A program made the position numbers and the translations under genes. Positions 21,765 to 33,200 of a stretch of DNA of 64,000 nt are shown one piece after another. The stretch's first letter is position 1. The number at the start of each line of letters is the position of its first letter. Under the pieces are notes generated by a model. The model was not told the DNA's origin. It did not search any database and was given only the letters and a program-made list of their open reading frames with translations. This DNA is from Plenodomus lindquistii (taxonomy: Eukaryota > Ascomycota > Dothideomycetes > Pleosporales > Leptosphaeriaceae): assembly GCA_025504975.1 (NCBI GenBank), contig JANUWI010000006.1, positions 682,001 through 746,000 of the forward strand, in the 5' to 3' direction.

Positions 21765-22796
21765 ATGGCGCAATACGGCTACGGACAGAACCCGCAATAC
21801 GGCGGTGGAAACGCACAAAACCTCCAGTTCTACTCATCTACCTTCTCCAACCAGCCGGTATCCGGGCACTCGACACCCTTCCAAGCGAATTACGGCGCAC
21901 CGCAGAGTCAAGCCTACCCGGCACAATATGGCGCTGGCTTTGCCGCGCCAGGTGTGAGTGGACAGATGGGGATGGGCGCATCAGGGTTGAGGACAGGATG
22001 GCTGGCGGCATTCGGCACAGAGGGGTACGAGGGTGAACCACCGCTGCTGGAAGAGCTAGGTGTCAACTTCAGGCATATACAGATGAAGACGCTGGCTGTG
22101 TTGAATCCGTTTGGCAGGATTGACCAGCATATCATGGACGACAGTGATGTTGCAGGTCCCATACTGTTCTTTTTGATCTTTGGCACTTCATTGCTGGTAG
22201 GTTGCGATAGCCTTGCGATCAAGGCCATGCTAATTGTCTGTAGCTTTCTGGAAAGGTCCATTTCGGATACATCTATGGTACGTCGCGATTCCTGTTATGC
22301 GCATGCTACAGCTAACGCGTGTTCAGGGTTGGCCTTTGTTGGCACCATACTCCTTCATCAGATCCTCTCGCTCATGTCACCACCTGTTAACGCCGCCGAG
22401 GCAGCACCTGGAGACCACGGTCACCCGCAAGGCTCCCATCTTGGATCGTCTTTGACTTTCCCACGATCGGCCTCAGTCCTGGGATACTGTCTGCTGCCTC
22501 TCGTCTTGGTGGCGATATTCGGCATTATCATTCCACTCGATGGCCTCTTCGGATACCTTCTCACAAGTCTGGCAATCTGTTGGTGCGCGTACTCTTCGAG
22601 TTCCATGTTCACTGTCGTTGGTAAGTCATGCCAGAAAGCAGACTACCAGTCGCAATTGCTAAAATGTGTAGGACGTATGACTTCTATGAAAGGACTGGTC
22701 GCGTATCCCATGGTCTTGTTCTACGGTAGTTTCGGTATCATGGCCATCTTCAGTTCCCGCGGGACTGGCCAACTGGCCAAGGCAGCAGGCACATAA
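21765..22796 (+). CDS. YIP1: YIP1-family ER-Golgi membrane protein
   Basis: Multi-spanning protein of COPII vesicles and Golgi that interacts with Ypt/Rab GTPases. Exons 21765-22196, 22244-22277, 22327-22620 and 22672-22796 give 294 residues. The N-terminal about 70 residues are cytosolic and Gln/Gly/Tyr-rich. The family core starts at PPLLEELGVNFRHIQMKTLAVLNPF, and DLAGPILF-like sequence (DVAGPILFFLIFG) opens the first membrane segment. SGKVHFGYIYG is created only when introns 1 and 2 are removed, which confirms the splicing. Five hydrophobic segments follow to the C-terminus. Each intron leaves a partly open frame, so an unspliced reading looks deceptively like a single long gene. Confidence 0.92.
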   Translation: MAQYGYGQNPQYGGGNAQNLQFYSSTFSNQPVSGHSTPFQANYGAPQSQAYPAQYGAGFAAPGVSGQMGMGASGLRTGWLAAFGTEGYEGEPPLLEELGVNFRHIQMKTLAVLNPFGRIDQHIMDDSDVAGPILFFLIFGTSLLVGCDSLAIKAMLIVCSFLERSISDTSMVRRDSCYAHATANACSGLAFVGTILLHQILSLMSPPVNAAEAAPGDHGHPQGSHLGSSLTFPRSASVLGYCLLPLVLVAIFGIIIPLDGLFGYLLTSLAICWCAYSSSSMFTVVGKSCQKADYQSQLLKCVGRMTSMKGLVAYPMVLFYGSFGIMAIFSSRGTGQLAKAAGT

Positions 22797-23121
22797 AAGG
22801 ATCAATGGACACGATCCCAAAAATACAGGATCTGGGTCGGATTGTACGGGAATATTGGGGGGAAATGATACCATGAACGTACAGAACAGGCGCAAAGCAT
22901 GAAGCAAGTAACAAATGCACACTTTGTTGTATTCATCCATTTTGAAGCATGCAGCCAATCGGAGCACGGCAGGTGTTGCTTAGGGCGATGATGACGCTCA
23001 GGACCCTGCAGCCAAATCTTTCTCCCGATAATCTCCGCCACCCATCGTGATTTCTTGAGCCCTGATAACCTTGCTCTCGTAACTTCAACCCCTCTACTTT
23101 GTCTCTCAAATCTGATACAAC
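22797..23121. other. Spacer between YIP1 and holocytochrome c synthase
   Basis: 325 bases on a same-strand junction; presumably 3' UTR and promoter. Nothing else seen. Confidence 0.4.
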
Positions 23122-24280
23122 ATGGGCTGGTTTTGGGCAGACACTGCAGCGGCTGCGCCAGTCGCGCCGCATCCCATGCCACGAGGCGGCAACGCCGAAC
23201 CACCTGTACGTCTCGCATGCGACTCCCAACACACACATGCCCACAGACAACTAACTCCCACACAGCCATCATGTCCTATGCACAAGCCCAATGCGACCGC
23301 ACCTGTCGTCGCAGAAAAGAAGTCGCAAACCCCCACCGGCGCCTGTCCCTACGTCCCACCCTCCTCCACCTCCGGCGAACCAGCCCCCAAAACCGGGCTC
23401 CTCTCGCGCCTCAACCCCCTAAACAACATGTTCAGCGAGCTGTCCAACGACCGCGCCGACAAACAAACCCTCGACCTCCCCCTCACCCGCGAAACAAGCA
23501 CAATACCTAAAGGCGACGGCTCGCTCTGGGAATATCCCTCCCCCCAGCAAATGTACAACGCCATGTTGCGCAAAGGCTACACCGACACCCCCATCGACGC
23601 CGTAGAATCCATGGTCGGCGTGCACAATTTTCTAAACGAAGGGGCATGGGCAGAAATCATGGGGTGGGAGCGACGATTCAGCAAGGGAATCATCGAGGGC
23701 TACAAGATTTGCAAGCGGGGTGAAGAAATGGCAAACATTACTCTCGGAACAGCAGACGATCCATTCGATACTACAACATGGGATGAGAAGAATATCCCGC
23801 CGCCGAAATTACTCAGGTTCACGGGCAGACCGACGGAAGCTACGCCCAAGGCTACAATCATGCAGTGGCTGGGCTACGTTATGCCCGAGAAATTCGGAAC
23901 TGCGCCCCCGTTTGATAGACATGATTGGTTTGTTGAGCGGTGTAATGAGAAGGGGTGTGAGGAGGTGCGGTATGTGATTGATTATTATGAGGGTGCGCCG
24001 GAGCCGACGGGTGAGCCCGTGTTCTTTTTAGATGTTAGGCCTGCGGTTGATGGGCCGAGGAGTGCGGCGGAGAGGACGATTCGGTGGGGGACGGACTTTT
24101 GGTGAGTTTTTTTTTTTTTTTTTTTTTGCGCAGATGTTCTGGGTCACGAGCGATATGATATGCTAACGAGAGAATAGGTGGACTGCAACTGGTGGTGTCA
24201 CGCGAGAAATCAAGAGGTTGGAAGCAGCGAAGAAGGCTAAAGAGGAGGAGATGGCGGCGAAGAGTAGGGCGTATAACTAA
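23122..24280 (+). CDS. CYC3: Holocytochrome c synthase (cytochrome c heme lyase)
   Basis: Intermembrane-space enzyme that attaches heme covalently to apocytochrome c. Exons 23122-23205, 23266-24101 and 24178-24280 give 340 residues. Two heme-regulatory CP motifs are in the N-terminal part (SCPMHK and GACPYVPP). The catalytic domain shows GDGSLWEYPSPQQMYNAMLRKG, VHNFLNEGAWAEIMGWE, PFDRHDWFVERC and a C-terminal FFLDVRPAVDGPRSAAER. The first intron is 60 bases, so reading through it adds 20 residues in frame; it is removed because the junction then matches the family. The second intron begins with a run of 21 T (24107-24127). The CYC3/CYT2 split cannot be decided here, though the protein is complete. 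Confidence 0.92.
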
Positions 24281-25141
24281 CTGATTGATTGATCCTTTTC
24301 CCCTTTTCTTTTAGAGGTTCAAACGAAGGCACGCCTCTTGTCATGGATCAGATTGGCAATTACAAACGGTTCGACAACTTATGAAGCATTGCGTGGCGTT
24401 TATCAGGGAAGGCAGGCTGGGCTGTATGATTGTAACACGACGAATTTGGCAGGGAGCAACATGGGCTTTGCTGAGAGTTCAAGTGTTGATCTTGGTCACG
24501 TTGCTATGGGTTTTATTTTTCACTTTATACCTACCTCCCCTCTACTATTTTATTCTATACATGATTTAGGGGTCTTGCTTGTGTGCTTTTACACATACGC
24601 ATTGCAACAGGATTAAACCCCTGCACCAATGCCGCATACAAGCAGACGGACCAGGCTTTGCATGTTTAATCAGCAAAGCCCCTGGGTGCTCAGTAAGCAA
24701 AAAGTCTTGGCATTGTATCAACCGCAAGTGTATTATTACGAAGACACATTATCGGTAATGGTGTAGACAGGTATTAGACATCACGAGCACGATGGGGCAT
24801 AGTCATGTTGACCAGATGTAGTGGCCAGTATACTGGCTTTGGATTGCTGATTGCCCGTAAAGTTACAAAGATCTGCTCTGGGCAAAGAAAAATAGTGAGC
24901 AGAGTCACATGGGTATGGCGAGAGTGTGAGCGACAGTGGCTCTGTAATACACCGTACGCCCGGCTTGACAACGTCGCCGCCGCCCAATGTAGCGGACAGA
25001 CTTCAAACCTTTTATGCATAAAATCGTGGAATGAGAAAGTAAATTAAGTAGTGCAAGGCCGACCAAACAGTATGCAGGGCCAAGCTGATTGTTTGTTCGA
25101 CTGCCGGAGTTTGGAGACGAAAAGAATCATAGTCAATAAAA
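24281..25141. other. Spacer between convergent CYC3 and KapC-type genes
   Basis: 860 bases, AT-rich in places, with no supported gene; the expected content is two 3' UTRs. Confidence 0.45.
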
Positions 25142-26178
25142 CTACGAGGCTGGCAAGGTAGCATTCGATTCGGCTGCTTTACTCGGATAAGCGTTTAGGT
25201 TGAGGTATGAAGGAGGCGAGGGAAGCTGACCTGTCGGTGAATCGTCCACCTTTTGGCGCTTCTCTGCTGTTGCATAGTCATATGAGCCTTCTGAGCTGGG
25301 ATGCTTGCTCCCAGCTGTTCCATGCTGAGCTGCCGCTGCTGCTTGCGCTGCCATCTGAAGGTCGCCAATCTGGCGCTCCGAAAGACCGCCATTATTGCTG
25401 GTAGGACTACTTGGCTGTTGCTGAGGTGGCTCGGGTGGCTGGATGTGCTGCGGTGGCTGAGGCTGAGGCCGGTTCAGACTGGAGGGCTCGCCGTGCGGTC
25501 GATTCAAGTCAACGCCGGCGGGCGCAGGTGGGATTTCGCCCTGTGTCTCGAGCAGCCGCGATTGGAGGTTGATGATGTAGTCGCGCAGCTGGTAATTTTC
25601 CGTCTGAAGTGTCTTGTACAATTCGCATAGCTGTTCGAATTCCTTGACCTGATCTTTCAACTGCTTGATGTACTCTTCTTTCCTCTGCCGGAATGCGCGC
25701 TGCCAAGGTTAGCACAGCACAGCCCAACCGCGATGCGCGACAGGCACGTACCTGGGCAGCACGATTTTGCGCCGCACGCTTTGATGTGGACAGTTCTCGA
25801 CGACCCTTTGAGCGACCTTCGCTTGTGTTTCCGTCCTCGCCGGCGCTCATTGCATAGGCCGCGCCCGCAATAGCCGGGTCAATGGCGTGCGGTGGACCGG
25901 TAGTGTGCGGGTGTTGTTGCTGCGGTTGTTGCTGCTGCTGCTGCTGCTGCTGCTGAGGATGCTGGGGGAGAGGCTGCACGCTGGGCTGGCCAGCCCCTGC
26001 AGCGAGTAGATGCTCTCTTAAGCCTTGGTGACGCACGTTAGTAAGCGGTCGGCGCGGGTTGGTGCGAGGGGCGAGCACTCACTCATCTCTATGGTGGGCT
26101 TATGCTCCTGCTCCGCACAGTCAGCAGGGTCAGGAGGGAAGCGCCAGCACGGCTTACCTGCGCGCCCGGCTGCTGCAT
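25142..26178 (-). CDS. kapC: bZIP transcription factor, KapC/AP-1-like
   Basis: Nuclear DNA-binding regulator. Exons on the minus strand are 26178-26158, 26107-26083, 26023-25752 and 25699-25142, giving 291 residues. The bZIP is formed across the last junction: the basic region STSKRAAQNRAAQ-RAFRQRKEEYI is followed by a leucine zipper through YQLRDYIINLQSRL. N-terminal to it is a glutamine run coded by a CAG tract (about 25911-25956). The C-terminal third is Pro/Gln-rich. Order and wording match KapC of Aspergillus. Starting at 26178 needs two short exons (21 and 25 bases); another upstream exon is possible because the frame stays open for a few codons. Likely a stress or development regulator by family. 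Confidence 0.82.
25911..25956 (-). repeat. CAG/CAA tract coding for polyglutamine in the KapC-type protein
   Basis: Run of GCT and GTT triplets on the plus strand, read as CAG/CAA on the minus strand; prone to length change. Confidence 0.85.
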
Positions 26179-27716
26179 GTTGTTATACCCTGTGTCACTG
26201 CGGATCAAGGGATACAGCGTCCGGCTCATTCAAGGCGCGTGGAATCGGGAAGGCGCAATGGGGGAATCGTGTGGCGCTGGCTAGACAGCAGCGTGGGCGG
26301 TGCGCGAAGACGTAGATGTCACTTTACGGCACGGGTGTTGGTGTTTGGGCAGAGGCCGTCTGGTTCTGGTGGTGACGGTGGTGACGGTGGTGACGGCGAT
26401 GGGCTCACAGGAAGTCGCCGTCTATATCGAGTGCAGGCACAGGCGCAGGCGCAGGCGCAGATCTGGGTGCCATTGAGAGTCAGCATTGTTGCGCGCACTG
26501 CCAAGGATCGCGCGCCGTGTTGCGAGGGCATGGTTGTTGTGCGTATGCGCATTCGCAGGACTGATGGGGAGCGGGTAGCTCACCTGTGCTGGGACTGGGA
26601 CTGGGACGATGCTGTTGGCTCAAAAGGCGATTACGCAGCGTTGACTAAGGAAGTGGGCGGGCCTGTGGTTTAAGTACACGGGCGGCGTCGGCATCGGGAA
26701 CCTCCCCCAACCAACACCACAAGAAGCGGCCATAGTCCACAGTCGCGAGATCGCGATTCGTGTGCCTGCGCGCCCTGCTGCTTCGATTCACCCAGACATC
26801 CACTGGCTCTGGCTGGATGCTGATGCACTGGCGCACCCGTCCCCATCATGCCTGCGCTTACCAATGCTCCGACCACCTCCAGGGCTCACCTTTCGCTCTA
26901 GCCCGGGAACGGCGTAGTACCATTCATCGTTGATTACGGCATTGCTGTGTATCCAGATCCGAGCCTTCCGCAGGCAGTCTGAACGACAACTCAGACGCGT
27001 CCTGAACACCTGCCTCGGAGCTCACGAGGACATGGTCGTAGATTAGCCTGGCTCCTCGGGGCACTTGTATCTGACACACCAGATGCCATTTTCGGCTGAC
27101 GAGTGCACTCCATGGACAGCAACAACATTGTGCTTGGTCCTTTTCAACGTAGTGTTTGATGCACTGGGAGGTCCAAACAGAGCTCACCACCTTTGTGGTT
27201 CACTCTCATTCGTTTCACTACCTTTCAACGGCTTTGCATGCGTGGCGCAACACATTGATTCAACATCCATATTGAGTCCACCACCACCGTAAGCGCGTCT
27301 TGGCCGATCCCGGACTCGCGCTCCAACCTTCCGTCCCACGAGACTAGCGCCCACCTCACTGCAGCATCACATTGGCGCGCATTACCCGTCAACACGTTAG
27401 CAATAATCCAGCACAACCATGACACATCTCAGACTCTTTTCTCAGGCACTCCCGTAAGTCCAATCCACCCCACGTGATATGGCACCTTTACATGCACAAT
27501 TTTCCATCTTGGCAGTGTATGTCTGTGCAGCTGCCCGCCTTACTCATCACAAAACACCCAATCTGACATGCACAACCTAGTCAATCCTTACGAGGTAGCA
27601 GTCAATCTTTCAAGGTCGCGAAGAGGCCCGCATGGTCTCTTCTCGACGCGCCCGTCCCGTCAAGGCTGTTACACCAAACAGCATGTCGACCAAAGTCCAT
27701 TATCCGGGCATCAGAC
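26179..27716. promoter_or_regulatory. Long divergent 5' region between the KapC-type gene and pterin dehydratase
   Basis: About 1.5 kb between outward-facing starts, with tandem GGTGAC units (about 26369-26400) and AGGCGC units (about 26433-26460). Such a long leader is common upstream of regulators and may include unannotated 5' UTR exons of kapC. A short open piece at 27419 (MTHLRLFSQALP, ending at a GTAAGT) could be an upstream exon of the dehydratase gene. Confidence 0.4.
26369..26460. repeat. Two adjacent short tandem repeats, GGTGAC and AGGCGC units
   Basis: Three to four GGTGAC copies followed about 30 bases later by four AGGCGC/AGGCAC copies; both lie in the presumed kapC 5' leader. 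Confidence 0.7.
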
Positions 27717-28193
27717 ATGGGTTTCTCAAATTCTGCTCCAAATACGACTGCTGGCAATGATGGACCACCACGGAAAGTCAGACGCTTCATGAAAGTGAAA
27801 TACGCACCAAACCAACCAGACCTGGGCGACCGCCTGGCAGAGCTAGTGGACAGTACATGGAAGATTTCCCACGAAGGCATAGGCCTCACCCGAAAATACA
27901 ACTTCAGCAACTTCGATAAGGCATGGGAATTCATGTCCAAAGTCGCAGAAGAGTGCAAAGTCATCGACCATCACCCTGACTGGAACAACAACTACGGCAA
28001 GCTCAAGGTCAGATGGGTCACCCAGCGTCCTCCTCCAGGACTCAGTGTGAAAGCGGGACTCAGTGAGAAAGATGTGCACATGGCCGAATTCTGCGATAAG
28101 ATTGCGGACGCTATTGGGCAGAAGCCGGCTCTGGGGGCTCCCAAAGATGTTCTCCCAGCCAGTGTACCAGATGAGAGAAGCAGGGCACCATAA
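27717..28193 (+). CDS. Pterin-4a-carbinolamine dehydratase family protein
   Basis: Predicted to dehydrate 4a-hydroxytetrahydropterin, recycling the pterin cofactor. Single frame of 158 residues from 27717. The family core is at about residues 55-135: GIGLTRKYNFSNFDKAWEFM, the catalytic VIDHHPDWNNNY (adjacent histidines plus the PDW signature) and GLSEKDVHMAEFCDKIADAIG. Usual family length is about 100-120, so some 40 N-terminal and 20 C-terminal residues are extra. The basic N-terminal part (PPRKVRRFMKVKY) could mean mitochondrial location or an upstream exon not resolved here. Confidence 0.82.
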   Translation: MGFSNSAPNTTAGNDGPPRKVRRFMKVKYAPNQPDLGDRLAELVDSTWKISHEGIGLTRKYNFSNFDKAWEFMSKVAEECKVIDHHPDWNNNYGKLKVRWVTQRPPPGLSVKAGLSEKDVHMAEFCDKIADAIGQKPALGAPKDVLPASVPDERSRAP

Positions 28194-28761
28194 AAGGAGT
28201 CGTAGCCAACAACCTCGAGGATTGCTTACGCGGTCGCTGCAAAATCGACCAAAGAACCACTCACCCGGAACATCACTTGGCGACACTTACCCCGTCCACT
28301 CAAGACGAAAGAGTAACTCTTGAAACTTCCATATTAAAACAAACATGTTCACACTGAAACACTAGCAATAATATCATCTCATCCAATATTGCTCCCCCCA
28401 TGATCAATCTTAGTCAGACCAATCTACTTGTACCTGTACAGCAGCTTTCGGTGTCCACTCTGACCGGTCAGCATCCCAAAACACAAGACCATCCCGTTTC
28501 AGTTGGCTTACCTTACATATGGCCGTCAGCAATGGGTCATGTTTACCCCGACCTCCGACCCCCACCCTCCTACATAGTGGGATGACCACCTTGGGAAGAG
28601 CACACACACTTGACTTGCTGTAATGGTAAACACATCGAAACAATACACTGCGGGTTCAATCATCACTATATCATCTACTTTAAACCATCATATCACGTAT
28701 GCCACATCTCCTTACCTCAGTCCCGCTCAGTCCCAAGCCCAACATACCCAATCGGACACAG

Positions 28762-28790
28762 CTCGCTCTCTCGCTCTCTCGCTCTCTCGC
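28762..28790. repeat. GCTCTCTC microsatellite
   Basis: Three and a half copies of an eight-base CT-rich unit. Confidence 0.8.
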
Positions 28791-29838
28791 GCTCCGGCAT
28801 CCAGCGGCTACCGGTTATCTCGCTTATATCCCCACCCGTACACTTGCTTACCTTGCTTACCTTACGCTCCAAGTCCCAACACACGACCAGCCCAGCACCA
28901 AAAGGGTTGCAATATGCAGTAGAAGTCCTTGTACAATGCCTGATTTGGCAACGTTACTGACTAATATGTTGGTGTGGTGTGGTGTGATTACTACAGGGGA
29001 GGGGATATTGGCACGTTGATTTGCGGTCATTGGTTCAAGGGCGGCGAATAGGAGCGCTGGAAGGAGGGTGGATTGGAGTGCTGATTGGACGAGGGTTTGG
29101 GATGGATGCCGAATTGACGTGATTGTACTATAGATAGGTTGGTGAAGGGGATGTTGACATGTCTTGTAGCCTATGTACTACTACTGCATACTCCAGTATA
29201 CCTCAGATTCCTCTGCTCGAACTTTGTAGACTGTGCTATTTCGTCGCATAGGGCTGGCGAAGGTGAATAATCAGCTAGTCAAACTTGTGTGAGAAGTAGA
29301 GAACATATGAAAAGGAAATTCATTTGTTCAACAGCGAGCTGCCACGGCCAGATTTGTTACGAAGCTAGCTCCGTTCCTTCAGCGTCTGGAAAGGAATAAA
29401 TGTTGCAGATTCACAATCGGTATACGTGAAACGTAGGAATTGGTAGAGCAATGTTCTTCTGGCCAGCTCTCTGGGCCAAATCCGGTAGGGTACAAAGCGT
29501 GAGTTCTGGGAAGAGTATTCGGCAGAAAGTTCGGAATTTCACGTGCATGCACGATTTTGTCAAGAATTTCAGCGTCTAGACGGTCATCTACTGATAATTT
29601 CAAGACAAGTTCCTTTGGAAGAAGTATGGATTGAGAAGTCCTTCGTGGAGGGCTCCGAACGCTATATGAGCGACGTAGACTAGTCCTATTTGGGACAGTA
29701 AACAAACCTCATGATGGTCACTTCCTTCAACACCCTTTGAATCCCAAAATATTTTCTCGCAATCCTAAGTCAGTTCTTCACCCCCTCGGAACTTTCAAGC
29801 AAGAAAAGGAGTATCAGCCGACCTCAGATATGCTCTTG

Positions 29839-29986
29839 TACCGTATTATCTGCTGAAAGCTGCTCGAAGCTAGCAGGGGCCTAAGCCAATCCAATTCTGG
29901 TATCCTATGTTTCTGAAACTGATCATTGGTCAAATCAGGGCAAAACCATTGTTGGCTTCAAGCAGCTTTCAGCAGATAATACGGTA
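29839..29986. repeat. Inverted repeat, 32-base arms with one mismatch and an 84-base centre
   Basis: The left arm 29839-29870 (begins TACCGTATTATCTGC) is repeated inverted at 29955-29986 with 31 of 32 bases matching. The centre (29871-29954) is not clearly paired and codes for nothing visible. It could be a small hairpin, a miniature inverted-repeat element or a footprint of a DNA transposon; no target-site duplication was identified. Confidence 0.85.
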
Positions 29987-30290
29987 TGCAACTTGTTTTT
30001 GTATCTTAGCATTTCATTGGCCAGTGATCAGCGCAGTACTACACCACCTACGTATGGTTTCAGGCCCTCCACAGCCTCAGCCTTACCCCTCAATCTTCGC
30101 CAATTCACAGTTACCCTCTCCCCATCACATGTCCTATCGGCGCCCAAGCAAATCTTTATGGTCAAATTAGGGAGAGTTCGTTATCGCACGCCCTTCGCAG
30201 ATCCTACCACAGCCAACGGCACAGCGCCCTGAGACGGAGAACAGCAAGACGTCCAACCAGGTAGATGTCACCGAGGCCGCCACGCGCGGA

Positions 30291-33200
30291 ATGCCTGACC
30301 ATGCGAAAGAAACCGTGGATCAGTTACCAGTCAAGGTGGACACCATCGCACTACTACCTGGGCTGAAGAAGACGAACGATTCAACTGCCTTCTTCGTTGG
30401 AGTCTTCTCCATCGGTTACAGTGAAGCGTCGAGATACTCTCACAGGCGATATGAGTTCTCCCATGCCCGGGTCAAGACCAACGAAGAGGTTCGATTGACT
30501 GGCTGTGCCCTCTTCGCTCCGTCGAAGCAGTCACACGACGTTGAAGATCTGAGATACGAGGGAGGTATATTCAAAGATCCGCGCACAATCAAATCACCGT
30601 CACTGGTAATATCACATGTGTTACCATGGCATCGGAGGCGTGATTATATCGCCGTTCTCTTCCGTGGTCCCACCCAAGGCCGATCTCAGGACATCTCCCT
30701 AGATTGCTACTGCTCTGAGAGCAACGAGAGATTTGCAAGCGGCACGATACAAGTCCCCATTGAGAACTCATTCGGACGTTATACATATTCGGGACTGGTG
30801 TGGACGATACGCAGCGGAGGGTATTCTGCTGCAAAGACATTGATGAGTGACCGTCAGTTCAAGCCAGGGGAACGCGACGATAAAAGACAGTCATTGTTAT
30901 TCGATGTTGCAGCAGAAGGTCACACTGAGATTGTGAATTATCTGCTCGAGAAACGAGGTATCCCCGTCGATCAGAAAGATGACCAGCTAAGAACACCGCT
31001 GTTTGGGGCTGCAGAACGTGGACACGTCAACGTCGTGAGAGCCTTGTTACGGAAAGGAGCTAATTGGAATGCGAAAGACTTCCTATTGAGATCGCCATTG
31101 TCACAAGCAGCTAAGAACAACCATAGTGACGTTGTCGTAGTGCTGCTCTATGAAACAAGGTTCATTGACCAGGCAGGCTTTCCCATGGACGACGAAGACC
31201 TACATGGTGAGACGCCCACGTCTTTAGCTGCTCGAGAGGGCCATCGCCCCACTTTAGGTATACTCGTGCACGCAGCTCTGAACAAGCAAACATCTTGGGC
31301 AGGAATGAAGCATGACTCCTACAAGCACCGCTATCTAATAAGATCGGCACAGAATGGTTGGCGTGTACTTGCAAGGATACTCACGAGAAGCAACGCCTTC
31401 CCTTATCCTGAGCATGATTTTACCTTGCCGCTTTGTGTGGCCGCAGAGGAAGGTCATCCGGGTATCGTCAAGCTTCTACTGGAAGCTGGCGCGAATCGCG
31501 ACGCAACATGGCATGGCGATCCGATAATTTGTCACGCTGTCAAAGCTGGCCGTAAAATGGCTGTGAAAGCCCTGATAGACGCAGGTGCGAACCTGGAAGC
31601 AACGGATCATGCCGGCAAGACACCGGATGCGCTGGCTGCAGTTTACAACGACAGAGATCCGGACCTGGAGATCTGGAATATGATTCTTGCTAAGCGGGAA
31701 GAGGGGAGACTTGCAGAAAGCCAGCAACTGGGTGACGAAAAGATCGATGGATCGTTCAATGCAAGAGTCCGTGACTTCAGAAGGGAAAACGACAAGATGA
31801 TCCATCAACTGAAAATCATGTCTGTGGCTAGTCTGTTGAGCAATCATAAACCAAGCGCCGACGTTGCACCTCCAGAATTCTGCTGGATCCATCTTCCGGC
31901 GAACAATGTGAGTCGCGCGTTGTGCGAACTGCTCTAGGCATCACTGATCGTTTGCAGATGCAATGGGTCGAGGTAAACATAACATTCAGAGAGCGTTATA
32001 TGCGTTTGTTGTACTGATGAATTCCTCCTAGCGATTGATGATGCAACTTTACGATCATCCAGTGAAGGCACACGGCGTACTGAACCCTAACCGATGGGTT
32101 AACAGACAGCATCATGGCGCAACGGGGCACCCAATGTCACGATTCATGCGACCACACTGCCAAAGCTTTCCTAGCGCACCCAATGGTACCTTTGCCTTGC
32201 CCGTTATCATACTGTAGGTTCATACTGACTCGAAATAGCACATGACACAAAAGGCAGTTCCGATAGAGATGACTCAGGCACTCAAGACACAGATCTTAGT
32301 CTCTTCGTAAGTGCTAGTCTCGACGTACGTAGTGCATACACTCATAAGTACCACAGATGCCCTACCTTCACTGGGGTGTACAAAAGCCATCGCTGGCAGA
32401 GAAGCAACTTCAAGAACACTATACGAAAGACGCACATCATTCACTGCATGTACGTCGCACCCTAGACCAATACTACTACCACACCTTGCCGAATACAGAC
32501 GAGCGGGACAAATCGCAGACCATAACCCACTTCCTCAGCCGCCATGGACTTGAGCCTCAAGTACTCACCATGGCCGATCAACTATGGCTTTGGGTCCTTA
32601 GAGACACGGAAGGTGCAGAGACAACTGTTGTGAGTTGTTTCCCAGACGTTGATCGCTTGAAGCAACATAATCGACTGGATTGGTTCCGTCGCCCCGAGAT
32701 CATGAACAGTATCGTTCGCCACATGACTGATGAGCCTTTATCCATTCAATCTGCCATGGATCTCGCTACTTTGACTGTAGCAAGATGCTCGCGTATCTAC
32801 CTAGACAAGGGGAGTTCATTGAGCTTTGGAAAGGGGTTTCCAAGTGTACTGTTCTCGGAGATATATGAGACAACGATCAGTAAATTAGTAAGCTACTTCT
32901 TAAATCAGGGCCTAGTAGGCATTACGCTGACAAACAGAAAGATGCAGGAAGAAACGGCATCTTTCAGCGATTTCATCAGCGCAAAGTCCAGCGAATTGGT
33001 AAGCATCGCCGCTGAAATTCGATGGCTGTGGGAGATCAAAGATGTGCTGGACGAACTCAACATTATGACGGTTCTTTTCAATGACCAAAGACGTATCATC
33101 AAATTGTTCGAAGACACCAACACAATGGCACACACGAAACCAGACGTAAAGCACAGTGGGAGTGAAGACCCACCATCCTACGAAAGCAGAAACCAGGGAC

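Larger units (their letters stand above)
28194..30290. other. Gene-poor spacer (2.1 kb) containing an inverted repeat
   Basis: No coding region is supported. It contains the CTCTCTCG microsatellite (28762-28790) and the inverted repeat 29839-29986. The last 60-70 bases before 30291 read open in frame with the ankyrin gene, so that gene may start further upstream. Confidence 0.45.
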
